Source: a virus. From it: a DNA stretch of 37,498 nt. Position 1 is the first letter of the stretch. Every line of letters begins with the position of its first letter. The position numbers and the translations under genes are program-made. Below are positions 8,328 through 15,804 of the stretch, piece after piece. The stretch covers positions 1-37,498 of IMG/VR virus record IMGVR_UViG_3300038429_000797; one strand, 5' to 3'. Below the pieces are notes generated by a model. That model was not told the DNA's origin. It made no database searches and saw nothing but the letters and a program-made list of their open reading frames with translations.

Positions 8328-10385
8328 CTACTGGTTGCAGGTGAGCTGGAAGGTGATGGCGGTCGCGCTCGACACGGCGCTCAGGTCTGCCGCGATAATG
8401 TCGCCCGCGCTGACGGCCGTGGTCGTAAAGTCGGACACAGTTGTGCTTTCAATCACCGTGCCGGTCGAGATGGAGACGCCGCTAGTACTGATGGAATTCG
8501 ATGCGGTGGGGATCGCCGTGCCTGTGGCAACTTTCCAGGTCTTCACCGTTGCCGTTCCCTGGTCGACCACGATCGACCAGCCCGCGATGGTGCAAGGGAA
8601 GGGAACGACCAGGTACTGGATCACTCCAGTAGTCAAGGCGCTTCCCCCCGGCGGTCCGAGCACGAACGGCAGCGAACGCGTTTTCAGGCGATCGACATAG
8701 GCGGTTGAGGCCGGGGCGGTCGAGTTATTGTCGGCGGATTGAGTTACAACCACTGTACCTGTCGGCAGGTTGGGCGTGCCAGTGAAAGTGGGCGATGCCA
8801 GCGGCGCTTTCGCGTTCATTTGCGTCTGCACGCTGCTGGTCGCATCGAGATAAGCCATCACGGTAGGCGACACGCCGTCCACTGTTTTATTGGTGAGGGT
8901 TTGCGTGTCCGTAGTGCCGATGATTGTCCCGGCAGGCGCGGCGACTGCGGTGTATACGCCCGTCGAGCTCTCTTCCAGGATGCTCTGCGCACCCGGCGTG
9001 GTAGGAGCGTTTGCCGTCGAAAACGTTCCCAGGCCGCTAACCGCCGTGTTCGGGATCTGATTCTCGCCGCCGACAGTTGTGCCGTTGGCGGTATAGTACA
9101 CGATCTGGTTGGTGTTGCCGGTGTTGATGGTGCCGGTGCCCGATCCGCTCAAACCTTGCGCGGCCAGGACGGCCCAGTAGGTTGCGTTCGGCGGAGCCTG
9201 GTTAGTGCTGGGCGCAATGGCGATGTAAGACGAGCCGCCATTCGAGACCGCATCAGGCACGACATAGGCCGTCACGCTGGACCAGGCGCCGAGCCAGATC
9301 AAGCCCGTGCTGCCAGTGGCTCCGGTTGATCCAGTTGGCCCAATCAGCGATGTGCAGGATCCTGGCCAGGAGCCGGAGGCCTTCGGCCCGTAGAGACAGT
9401 CGGTCGTAGTGAGGAGGAAGAAGTCACCGTTTACGCCGGTTCCGCTCGATGGCGCGCCGGTGCCGTTCCAGACCGTATTTCCATTTGTTCCGGCCGCGCC
9501 CGTCGCGCCAGTGGGGCCAACGAGTGACGCACAGGTGCCAGGCCATGCGCCGGAGGCCTTCGGGCCATAAAGGCAGTCGGTCGTCGTGAGCAGATAAAAA
9601 TCGCCGTTCGCGCCAGTGCCGCTCGATGGCGCGCCGGTTCCGTTCCACAACGTATTCCCGTTCGCGCCAGTGCTGCCAGTGGCGCCCGTCGCACCGGCCT
9701 GGGCAAGCAACGCCCAATACGACGTATTGGTAGGGAGCACGTTCGTGCTTGAGGCGGTGGCGATGTACGACGAGCCGTTATAACTCACGGCATCGGGCGC
9801 GACGTAGGCCGTGGAGCTTGACCACGCGCCCATCCAGATAGCCGCGCCGCCGGCCGGCCCGGCAGGGCCTGGAACGCCGGGCTGCGAGACGACCAGGCTG
9901 GCATCGTTGGGGTTGTAGAGGTCGAAATCGCACGAGCCGCCCGCCGAGCCGGTGGCTGCTGCGCACCAGGCGAAGGAGCCGGTGACGGCCGTGCCGGAGC
10001 CCGCCGGCTGCACGCAAGAGTAGCCGGGCCCGAGGATCTGCGCGCCGCTCACGTTGTCAACTGCGGTCACGCTATAGCAGAGATTCTGGGGCGTGGTCAG
10101 CATCGTGTCAGCCAGGTTGACCGAGAAGACGCCGGCAGTGACCACGGTGCAGACCGAACGCACCGTGCCCTGGCCGTTGCCGTTGATCCTGTAGCCAAAC
10201 GGCGCGCCGGAGTTGGTGACGGGCGCAAAGCAGATGGTCGCGTTGGCCACCAGTGTATTGCTCGCGTCCTGGAACTCGTTGGCGTTGACATTGACGTAGC
10301 CGAGAGGCGTGGTAGCGAAAGCCGGCGGACAGCTAACAGCGATCAGCGAACAGGCAACGGCGATTACGCGGAAGATGCGGCGCAT
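8328..10385 (-). CDS. Exported fibre-like protein with collagen-like segments and carbohydrate-binding-like modules
   Basis: A 685-residue protein. Residues 1-25 are a Sec signal peptide ([10 protein letters not shown]..., cleavage after AFA). An N-terminal domain of about 130 residues is related to that of the 14462 gene. Two modules at about 183-229 and 363-409 (GAWSS.TAYV.PDAVS..GSSYIA) have the W/Y pattern of small carbohydrate-binding modules. Between them are two 59-residue tandem units starting NGNT(L/V)WNGTGAPSSG, each followed by Gly-X-Y collagen-like stretches. The later part (TLTNKTVDGVSP...KAPLASPTFTGT) is typical of phage tail fibres. It is therefore a tail-fibre architecture carrying an export signal. 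It may be a receptor-binding fibre, or a surface protein made during lysogeny. The start has GGAG upstream. Confidence 0.8.
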   Translation of the reverse strand: MRRIFRVIAVACSLIAVSCPPAFATTPLGYVNVNANEFQDASNTLVANATICFAPVTNSGAPFGYRINGNGQGTVRSVCTVVTAGVFSVNLADTMLTTPQNLCYSVTAVDNVSGAQILGPGYSCVQPAGSGTAVTGSFAWCAAATGSAGGSCDFDLYNPNDASLVVSQPGVPGPAGPAGGAAIWMGAWSSSTAYVAPDAVSYNGSSYIATASSTNVLPTNTSYWALLAQAGATGATGSTGANGNTLWNGTGAPSSGTGANGDFYLLTTTDCLYGPKASGAWPGTCASLVGPTGATGAAGTNGNTVWNGTGAPSSGTGVNGDFFLLTTTDCLYGPKASGSWPGSCTSLIGPTGSTGATGSTGLIWLGAWSSVTAYVVPDAVSNGGSSYIAIAPSTNQAPPNATYWAVLAAQGLSGSGTGTINTGNTNQIVYYTANGTTVGGENQIPNTAVSGLGTFSTANAPTTPGAQSILEESSTGVYTAVAAPAGTIIGTTDTQTLTNKTVDGVSPTVMAYLDATSSVQTQMNAKAPLASPTFTGTPNLPTGTVVVTQSADNNSTAPASTAYVDRLKTRSLPFVLGPPGGSALTTGVIQYLVVPFPCTIAGWSIVVDQGTATVKTWKVATGTAIPTASNSISTSGVSISTGTVIESTTVSDFTTTAVSAGDIIAADLSAVSSATAITFQLTCNQ

Positions 10386-10387
10386 GG
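10325..10387. repeat. 63-bp direct repeat (copy 1) encoding a signal peptide
   Basis: Identical over 63 bp to 14402-14464. It covers the start codon and the first 20 codons of the 8328-10385 gene. See the second copy. Confidence 0.9.
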
Positions 10388-10456
10388 GTGTGCTCCAGAG
10401 AAGAGTGATGAGTGATTGGTGTGAGTGATTGACGCGCTTACGAAAATCGATGCAGG

Positions 10457-11548
10457 CTATTCCACTTTTCCCCCGCCGATAGTGCCGCCGCCGAGGATGG
10501 GCGCGGGCGCGCTGACCCCGCCCAACTGCAAAGTCAGCGAATAATTGTTTACCCCGTCAGCCGTGTTGCCGGTCGGCAGCCAGCCAAACACACCCGTTCC
10601 GCCATAGTTCGGGCAGGCTGTATTCACCTGCACGCCCATCGTTGTCGCGGCCGGCGTGAACTGGTAGATGGTTTGGCAGGTCTCGTTGCCTGGCGCATCG
10701 TACTGGTGGTTCACAAAAGCCAACAGCACCGTGTTGCCGTTGGTGCCCATCACTGTGGAGTGCGCGGCGTAGGGTGTTCCTGAAAAGTGGCCGCCGAAGA
10801 TCCCGCGCACATTCTGATAGCCCTTAACCGCGTTCCACAGCAGATCGCCGCCGCCAATGGTTGAATCATTCACGCCATCCACCGAGTTCGACTGGCAGCC
10901 GCTTGTGCCCGAGGCCGCCGTAGTTGACAGCACGGCCGCCGCGGTGACGGCGTTGTGCATGAATATCCACCAGTCAGAGAATCCTGTATGCGCGCTGAGC
11001 ACCGTCTGCGCAAAACTCAGCGCCGCCGCTCGTGGGCAGAACTCCAGAAACAGGAACCCCACCGTGGAAGAGCCGTTCGAAACCTGCATCCAGTTATTAA
11101 CTTCGGGGTCTTGTATCGCCCCGGTCATGGCTCCGCCGAAGTAGCTCTTCGCGGCCAGAACGCTCTCGACGTTTGATGTGTATTGCGTAGTTACGCGATT
11201 GGCAGGCACTGGAGTTCCGCCCGTCACCGCGCCCTCGTACTCATGATTTCCTATCGATTCGCCGGTGGGGATGTTATCCGCCAAGATCGGATCGAGGAAG
11301 TAGTTTACATAAGTGGCCCACTGCGTCGAGTTGGATGTGTCCACAGCATCGCCCGTCGATAACCACGCCAGCAGGTTGGGCGCATAGGTTGCCTTGTTGC
11401 TGTTGACCCACGAAACAGTATCCTGCAACTTGTTTGTATCGCCGCCCGAACTCATGTACTGAAGATCGGGCGAGACAATGATGGAATAGCTTGGCTCCTG
11501 AGCCATGCACGGCAGAGCGAACAGCGCGAAAATGAGCAGTCTTTTCAT
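10457..11548 (-). CDS. Secreted calcineurin-like metallophosphoesterase
   Basis: A 363-residue protein with signal peptide MKRLLIFALFALPCMA-Q and a metallophosphoesterase fold: Asp28 with Gln30 in SPDLQY (the usual second residue His is Gln), GDAVD at 66-70, GNHE at 100-103, His198 in FMHNA and GGH at 252-254. These residues bind two metal ions in phosphatases and phosphodiesterases. The substrate is unknown; exported members of the family act on nucleotides, sugar phosphates or cell envelope polymers. ATG at 11548 overlaps the stop of the previous gene (TGATG), so the two are translationally coupled. A longer reading from 11608 would begin inside that gene. The C-terminus is Gly-rich (ILGGGTIGGGKVE). 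Confidence 0.8.
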   Translation of the reverse strand: MKRLLIFALFALPCMAQEPSYSIIVSPDLQYMSSGGDTNKLQDTVSWVNSNKATYAPNLLAWLSTGDAVDTSNSTQWATYVNYFLDPILADNIPTGESIGNHEYEGAVTGGTPVPANRVTTQYTSNVESVLAAKSYFGGAMTGAIQDPEVNNWMQVSNGSSTVGFLFLEFCPRAAALSFAQTVLSAHTGFSDWWIFMHNAVTAAAVLSTTAASGTSGCQSNSVDGVNDSTIGGGDLLWNAVKGYQNVRGIFGGHFSGTPYAAHSTVMGTNGNTVLLAFVNHQYDAPGNETCQTIYQFTPAATTMGVQVNTACPNYGGTGVFGWLPTGNTADGVNNYSLTLQLGGVSAPAPILGGGTIGGGKVE

Positions 11549-12549
11549 CAGTTGTACCCCATGCAATGATCGTAGGTGGCCAGCGTAGCCGCATCGGTGC
11601 TGCTCCATATCCCGTTGTAGAAATCCATCTCCGTGACTTGAACCTGTACCCAGTTGCCCGAATTTGCATACATCAAGGTCGAGATATTGGCGGTATAGCT
11701 TTCTGTCGATGCCGTCCCCGAACCGTCCGCATTGGAAGTTCCTGCATTGTCCCAGTAGAAGGCATAAGCTTTCGTAGACGTGTTATAGGTTGCCGTAATG
11801 CCGTAATTGCTACCCGGAGAGAACACCTTCGTTCCGGCTCCGGTCGCTGCTCCCGTCCCTACTTTATAGAAGTACTCATGCGAATCTCCGCTATAAATTC
11901 TCCATCCAATCGAGTTCGCTGCGCCGCCAATTAGATAGCCAGAACCCGATAAATGCAGCATTACGTGGAAAGAATAGGTCGTGTTCGCGTCAGGAATCGA
12001 AGTCGCCAGATTCAGGAAGTCTGATGTGCCGTTAAAAGTTAGATAGGGAGTCGTAAAGGTGCCAGATGCCATATAGGTCGGCGCATCTGCGCTCACCGAT
12101 TGCGATGCCGGATTGCTGCCCACCGAGTCGCTGAATCCGGGGTATCCCGTGCCGTTCGCGTTAGCCACAGCCAACCATTGACTTGTCACGGCTGGCAAAG
12201 TGCATCCCGCGCTGATGGTGTAGGCCGCGCTGCCCACCGCGCTCTGCGTGTATCCCGCCGCCGTCGCTATCGCCTGCACGGTCTGCGTTGTCGCTACCGT
12301 GATTGCGCCAGAATAGGTTGAGGATGCCGTGGTAGGCGTAGAACCATTCGTTGTGTAGTAGATGGTCGAGCTTGGCGTTGTGTCGCTGATGGTGACAGAT
12401 TGAGTGCTGCTGTATGTCCCCGCAGCGGGAGAGAATGTGGGCGTTGCAGCCTGAGTCGCCGCAACAATAGGAAACGATGCAGTGATGGTCTGCTGCGCCA
12501 GTAGTGTGGCGGAGCCGAGCAGGAGCGAGAATGCCAGCAGAATTTTCAT
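11548..12549 (-). CDS. Secreted protein with chitobiase-type repeat and concanavalin/LamG-like domain
   Basis: A 333-residue protein with signal peptide [19 protein letters not shown]. Residues 35-112 match the chitobiase/hexosaminidase C-terminal repeat (FSPAAGTYSSTQSVTISD, IYYTTNGSTPT, QAIATAAGYTQSA), a beta-sandwich frequent in secreted acidobacterial proteins. Residues about 120-330 (WRIYSGDSHEYFYKVG..., YGITATYN, FYNGIWSS) look like a LamG/concanavalin-like lectin sandwich. It probably binds carbohydrate. It overlaps both neighbours by short stop/start overlaps, so it belongs to one operon with the collagen-like gene upstream and the phosphoesterase downstream. Confidence 0.75.
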   Translation of the reverse strand: MKILLAFSLLLGSATLLAQQTITASFPIVAATQAATPTFSPAAGTYSSTQSVTISDTTPSSTIYYTTNGSTPTTASSTYSGAITVATTQTVQAIATAAGYTQSAVGSAAYTISAGCTLPAVTSQWLAVANANGTGYPGFSDSVGSNPASQSVSADAPTYMASGTFTTPYLTFNGTSDFLNLATSIPDANTTYSFHVMLHLSGSGYLIGGAANSIGWRIYSGDSHEYFYKVGTGAATGAGTKVFSPGSNYGITATYNTSTKAYAFYWDNAGTSNADGSGTASTESYTANISTLMYANSGNWVQVQVTEMDFYNGIWSSTDAATLATYDHCMGYN

Positions 12550-14462
12550 CAGTAGGTGTACTCCACAATCATGGCCACGCTTGTCCCGGTAAGCGTACCG
12601 CCCATCACCGGGTCAATCCCCGTGCCAGTCGTCCAGCTTGCCCCGCTCACGGTGCCCGAAGAGCTATAGGCATAGGAGTTTCCGCAAGTGATTGCCGCGC
12701 TCAGAATCGTTGTGCCTGTACCTGCGCTGCCAAAAGCAGGATTGACGGTCGTGGTATTTGAGGCGTTGTCACTGCGACATCTGATAGCAATGATGGTGCG
12801 CGTAACACCGGAATCGTTGTAGCAGGTGTTGTTGACCACGGCGTCGTCGCCCGAAGATAGCGCGTGCGAAGTGCCGCTGCCGCCCCATGCCTCAGTACAG
12901 GAACCCTTGCTGTATTGCGGGGATAAGTTCGCCGCCGGAAGCACATCTGTGTTTTGCAGATAGTAAGTAGAAATTGTGCCGTTATTGCAGGCTGTCAGGC
13001 GGTGATTGGTGGAGTCGTTCCAGAAGTAGTCAGAGCCCGAGGCGCAGGTAAACCAGCTCGGCTTTGCTCCCTCTGTTCCGCCGCCGGAAAACTGCGTAGA
13101 GCTGAACGCGAGGCTGGCCAGGCCGCCCATGTTGCCGCTGCCATCGAGCGTTGCATCGGCGTCTACGGTTGAATCGTCTGCACCGTTGCCGATCATGATA
13201 TGCTGCGCGGTCAGCGCGGAGGCAGAATGCGTAACCGTGCCCGTCCCCGCTGCTGCAAATGCGAAGATTGCCCCGTTCCAGTACAAGAGGCCTGTGGTTA
13301 AAGATGGAAGCGAATGGCCAAGCAAACCGCATATCTGCGGGTTGGGATAACTGCTCGTGCTGCACAGATCTCCGCCGGCTGTTCCATTAGGCGGCAGCGC
13401 GGTAGGTATCGCTGGCGGACCCGATATCTGCGAGTAGGCCACCTGGGCGCATGTCGGGCCGGAGGATGTGTCGGCTATTTCGTATTGTCCCGCATTGCAA
13501 GCGCCATTCCCGGTGCGCGCTGCTGCCGCGCCTGATGAGTCGCTGGCGGCGATCGCTGCCGCCTGCGCGGCAGCCGCAGCTCCCGCCGCATCGTAGTCTG
13601 TGCCGGCGGTTGCCTGGGCTACGTTGGCGCCATTACCCTTCAGTAGGCCTGCGAAAGTGGTGATTGTGGCGGTGCTTAGATTGTTCGGTCCAGCAGGCCC
13701 TGTTGCGCCCGTTGCGCCTGCCGTCCCTTGAGAACCCTGCGGCCCGGTAGCTCCGGTTGCGCCTTGAGGGCCTTGCGGCCCAGCGGCGCCAGCCGCACCC
13801 GTTGGACCCGTTGCCCCGGTTGGGCCCGCGGGCCCGGTTGCGCCGATAAGAGAAGCGAGCCATTGAGATTGAGTGCCAGAGAACCCCGCCGCCACGGCGA
13901 TCTGGTAAGCACTCAGCCCTGCAGAGCCCTGCGATCCGCTTCCGCCACTGCCGACGCTCACCGTGCAGACGCCGGTGCAGCCGTTGATACTCTGCACATA
14001 ACTCACGCCAGGCGACGGAGGAATGGACGGGATCCATTCATCGAAGTTATCGACGCCGCCCAAATACCAGTAATTCGACGCGCTGGGCTGCACACAGGAG
14101 CCGAGCAGCGAGGATCCATTAGGCGTTACCAGTTTCACGTTCCAGCACAGTCCGGCGGGCACTGTAAAAGCCGAATCCGGCATCGCGGGGATTGTGAATT
14201 GACCGTTGACGACGTCGGCTGTCATTGCCGCGGCCGTTGCCATGCCGCCGCCCGGCTTGTGATAGACGGTCGGAACGCCGGAAGAGGAAACCGGCGACCA
14301 GTAGACGGTGCACTTATTGCCCCAGTTCGCATTGGAGCAAGCCAGGGCATTGCCGTCCTGAAGATTGGACGCCGTGACCGGAACAGTCTGAGCGCGCGCC
14401 AGCGGACAGCTAACAGCGATCAGCGAACAGGCAACGGCGATTACGCGGAAGATGCGGCGCAT
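12549..14462 (-). CDS. Exported collagen-like / fibre-like protein
   Basis: A 637-residue protein. Residues 1-24 are a Sec signal peptide identical for the first 20 residues to the 10385 gene. The N-terminal domain (25-130) is related to that protein. A motif [23 protein letters not shown] (about 183-205), common just before collagen-like stretches in phage fibres and bacterial adhesins, precedes about 17 Gly-X-Y triplets (207-259, rich in GAT, GPQ). The remainder is Ser/Thr-rich with a fibre-like C-terminus. Collagen-like segments give trimeric rods. The first gene of the five-gene secreted block; start at 14462 with GGAG upstream. Confidence 0.8.
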   Translation of the reverse strand: MRRIFRVIAVACSLIAVSCPLARAQTVPVTASNLQDGNALACSNANWGNKCTVYWSPVSSSGVPTVYHKPGGGMATAAAMTADVVNGQFTIPAMPDSAFTVPAGLCWNVKLVTPNGSSLLGSCVQPSASNYWYLGGVDNFDEWIPSIPPSPGVSYVQSINGCTGVCTVSVGSGGSGSQGSAGLSAYQIAVAAGFSGTQSQWLASLIGATGPAGPTGATGPTGAAGAAGPQGPQGATGATGPQGSQGTAGATGATGPAGPNNLSTATITTFAGLLKGNGANVAQATAGTDYDAAGAAAAAQAAAIAASDSSGAAAARTGNGACNAGQYEIADTSSGPTCAQVAYSQISGPPAIPTALPPNGTAGGDLCSTSSYPNPQICGLLGHSLPSLTTGLLYWNGAIFAFAAAGTGTVTHSASALTAQHIMIGNGADDSTVDADATLDGSGNMGGLASLAFSSTQFSGGGTEGAKPSWFTCASGSDYFWNDSTNHRLTACNNGTISTYYLQNTDVLPAANLSPQYSKGSCTEAWGGSGTSHALSSGDDAVVNNTCYNDSGVTRTIIAIRCRSDNASNTTTVNPAFGSAGTGTTILSAAITCGNSYAYSSSGTVSGASWTTGTGIDPVMGGTLTGTSVAMIVEYTY

Positions 14463-14464
14463 GG
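14402..14464. repeat. 63-bp direct repeat (copy 2) encoding a signal peptide
   Basis: Identical to 10325-10387, about 4.1 kb apart and in the same orientation. It encodes [10 protein letters not shown] plus the next ten residues and ends one base beyond the start codon. Identity stops sharply on both sides while the downstream proteins are diverged, so the segment was copied recently or is kept identical by recombination. Confidence 0.9.
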
Positions 14465-14558
14465 AAGGCTCCGAGAAGCAGTGGTTAGGGGTTAGTGGTC
14501 AGGGGTCAGTTAGAAGCCCGAGCGCCTTTTGGTGCCATTGGGGCGCGAGGTGAAAGAA

Positions 14559-14663
14559 ATGGAAATCGATCTCAATGCAGAAATCGAAAAAGCTAACCAA
14601 GAAATGAACGGCGCGGAAGTCGCTCTAATGAAAGGGGTTAATCCCTTTAACTCCCGTGGCTGA
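14559..14663 (+). CDS. Possible 34-residue leader or small protein
   Basis: ATG with GAGG seven bases upstream opens a 34-codon frame (MEIDLNAEIEKANQEM...NPFNSRG). The first half is an amphipathic, charged helix. It lies upstream of the strong plus-strand promoter and overlaps a palindromic AAAGGG...CCCTTT at 14631-14648. It could be a tiny gene or a remnant at the cassette border; no function can be given. Confidence 0.35.
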   Translation: MEIDLNAEIEKANQEMNGAEVALMKGVNPFNSRG

Positions 14664-14692
14664 AAATAATTCGACAAGTTCTCGCTTTCCTC

Positions 14693-14720
14693 TTGACATT
14701 TTACGCGGTTGTGCTATGAT
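14693..14720 (+). promoter_or_regulatory. Near-consensus sigma70 promoter of the plus-strand cassette
   Basis: TTGACA at 14693-14698, a 16-bp spacer and TATGAT at 14715-14720, in a locally AT-rich region. It faces the three plus-strand genes 14770-15797 and is the best promoter match seen in the window. It would let the cassette be expressed independently of the leftward late operon. Confidence 0.75.
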
Positions 14721-14742
14721 TATTTTGTAACCAAATCACAAA

Positions 14743-14764
14743 TGCGGCAAGCCCGCAGGAGGAT
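14743..14764 (+). promoter_or_regulatory. Hairpin abutting the ribosome binding site of the first cassette gene
   Basis: TGCGG (14743-14747) pairs with CCGCA (14753-14757) and is directly followed by GGAGGAT (14758-14764). The second cassette gene has the same design with different paired bases at 15213-15233. Confidence 0.5.
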
Positions 14765-14769
14765 TCAAA

Positions 14770-15168
14770 ATGATCGACCTCACCACAATCTCCACCCTGA
14801 CGACCAACGAACTCAACAATCTGATCGCGGCTGTTAAAGCCGCCCTCGCCGCGCGCGAAACGACCCCTGTTGCCAAGCGCGTGACGATCCACTACTGCCT
14901 CTACAACCCTCGCCGCATGTCTCGTCCGTGGATTGCCAAGATCACGAGCTGGCCCGTTGGCGGCCGCCCGGAGTTGCAGTTTGGCTCCTACCTCGGCAAC
15001 GACAACGGGGGGGATCTAGAAATCATGGCTCTGCCTGGCGACATCCTCCGCGATGGGCAAAAAGATAGACGCGGCAACAACGGCACAAACGACTGGAGCG
15101 TTGTTGAGGCTGATTACACGCTCCGCACCATTGATCAGGCGGAAGCCCGCAAGCTTTTCTGCCTGTAG
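14770..15168 (+). CDS. Cassette protein 1, unknown function
   Basis: A 132-residue protein. Residues 1-33 form a likely helical region (LTTNELNNLIAAVKAALAARE), followed by a beta-rich domain with many Trp, Tyr and Arg (VTIHYCLYNPRRMSRPWIAKI, SVVEADYTLRTID). No known motif. The ribosome binding site GGAGGAT lies six bases upstream, behind a small hairpin. It is transcribed against the surrounding tail genes from its own promoter, as expected for a 'moron' gene expressed in the lysogen. It is followed by a GC-rich hairpin and a second gene with a similar leader. Confidence 0.75.
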   Translation: MIDLTTISTLTTNELNNLIAAVKAALAARETTPVAKRVTIHYCLYNPRRMSRPWIAKITSWPVGGRPELQFGSYLGNDNGGDLEIMALPGDILRDGQKDRRGNNGTNDWSVVEADYTLRTIDQAEARKLFCL

Positions 15169-15178
15169 TAACCACCGA

Positions 15179-15198
15179 GGGGCGGCGGCCTCCGCCCC
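15179..15198 (+). other. GC-rich hairpin between cassette genes 1 and 2
   Basis: GGGGCGG (15179-15185) pairs with CCGCCCC (15192-15198) around a 6-base loop, eight bases after the stop codon. There is no following T-run, so it is more likely an mRNA-stabilising or attenuating structure than a full terminator. Confidence 0.45.
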
Positions 15199-15212
15199 AG
15201 CTACATCGCAAA

Positions 15213-15233
15213 TGCGCATAGGCGCAGGAGGAT
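15213..15233 (+). promoter_or_regulatory. Hairpin abutting the ribosome binding site of the second cassette gene
   Basis: TGCGC (15213-15217), loop ATAG, GCGCA (15222-15226), directly followed by GGAGGAT (15227-15233). The flank CAAATGCG is shared with the leader of the first gene. The fifth stem pair differs (G-C versus C-G) while pairing is kept. Confidence 0.5.
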
Positions 15234-15240
15234 ACACATC

Positions 15241-15546
15241 ATGGCACGTTACAAAATGGACGATAGCACCATCGTTGACACCGGCAACGCCACAAAATCG
15301 TGGCCGGAAACGACCGATTGGAACGGCTCCAATCACATTGGCCGCAGCAGCCGCAGCCAATGGCATGATCAAACTCTCTACCGCTCACGCAAGGGCCGCT
15401 ACTATATCGAGTACCACAGCCGCGAGCAGGGCATTATGGACCGCGCGGAGTGGATAAGTAATCGAGCCGCTACCCTCTGGCTGCTCGCAAATGAGTGCGA
15501 TTTGCCTGACAATCTCAAAGAGTTTGAGGAGCAAATAACCGAGTAA
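15241..15546 (+). CDS. Cassette protein 2, unknown function
   Basis: A 101-residue protein, MARYKMDDSTIVDTGNATKSW. It contains a conserved-looking core (SQWHDQTLYRSRKGRYYIEYHS) and a C-terminal helix (ATLWLLANECDLPDNLKEFEEQ). Small proteins with this pattern (an N-terminal RYK stretch, a central LYRS.KGRYYIE strand pair and an AA.WLL.N...LP..L tail) are found scattered in bacteria and phages without assigned function, as far as I recall. GGAGGAT precedes the ATG by seven bases. It lies in one transcription unit with cassette proteins 1 and 3. Confidence 0.75.
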   Translation: MARYKMDDSTIVDTGNATKSWPETTDWNGSNHIGRSSRSQWHDQTLYRSRKGRYYIEYHSREQGIMDRAEWISNRAATLWLLANECDLPDNLKEFEEQITE

Positions 15547-15555
15547 CTCTTTCCG

Positions 15556-15580
15556 TCGGCCCGGCCCAAAGCCGGGCCGA
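15556..15580 (+). other. Very stable GC hairpin between cassette genes 2 and 3
   Basis: TCGGCCCGGC (15556-15565) pairs with GCCGGGCCGA (15571-15580) around a 5-base loop: a perfect 10-bp stem. No T-run follows, and the next gene starts 14 bases later with GGAG directly after the structure. It could attenuate, stabilise or expose the ribosome binding site of gene 3. Confidence 0.5.
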
Positions 15581-15593
15581 ACTTGGAGATGCC

Positions 15594-15797
15594 GTGAAAT
15601 ACACGCCAAAATGGGATCTATCAACCATCCCGCCCGACGCTTGGGCGAGCGAGAATGGGCGCCGCATCAGGCCCCCTGCGCCTCGTGCCCGTATTGAGTC
15701 TCCGTGCATCCAATGTGCTCACCCCCTCAGCGCCCGAGAGCGCCGCAAACCTTGCCCTAAATGCGGCTCCCGCCAGCCGCGGGAGTTAAAGGGATAA
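15594..15797 (+). CDS. Cassette protein 3, small zinc-ribbon-like protein
   Basis: A 67-residue protein from a GTG start with GGAG six bases upstream. Two CxxC pairs in the C-terminal half (CIQC and CPKC, 16 residues apart, with Arg-rich spacing) suggest a small zinc ribbon. The N-terminal half is Pro/Trp-rich (YTPKWDLSTIPPDAW). Zinc ribbons of this size commonly bind nucleic acid or protein, but no partner is evident. Confidence 0.6.
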   Translation: MKYTPKWDLSTIPPDAWASENGRRIRPPAPRARIESPCIQCAHPLSARERRKPCPKCGSRQPRELKG

Positions 15798-15804
15798 ATC
15801 CCTA

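Noticed and set aside
8328-14462. Possible diversity-generating retroelement acting on the fibre genes.
   Set aside because: No reverse transcriptase and no template/variable repeat pair with adenine-specific changes; the 63-bp repeat is identical and encodes signal peptides.
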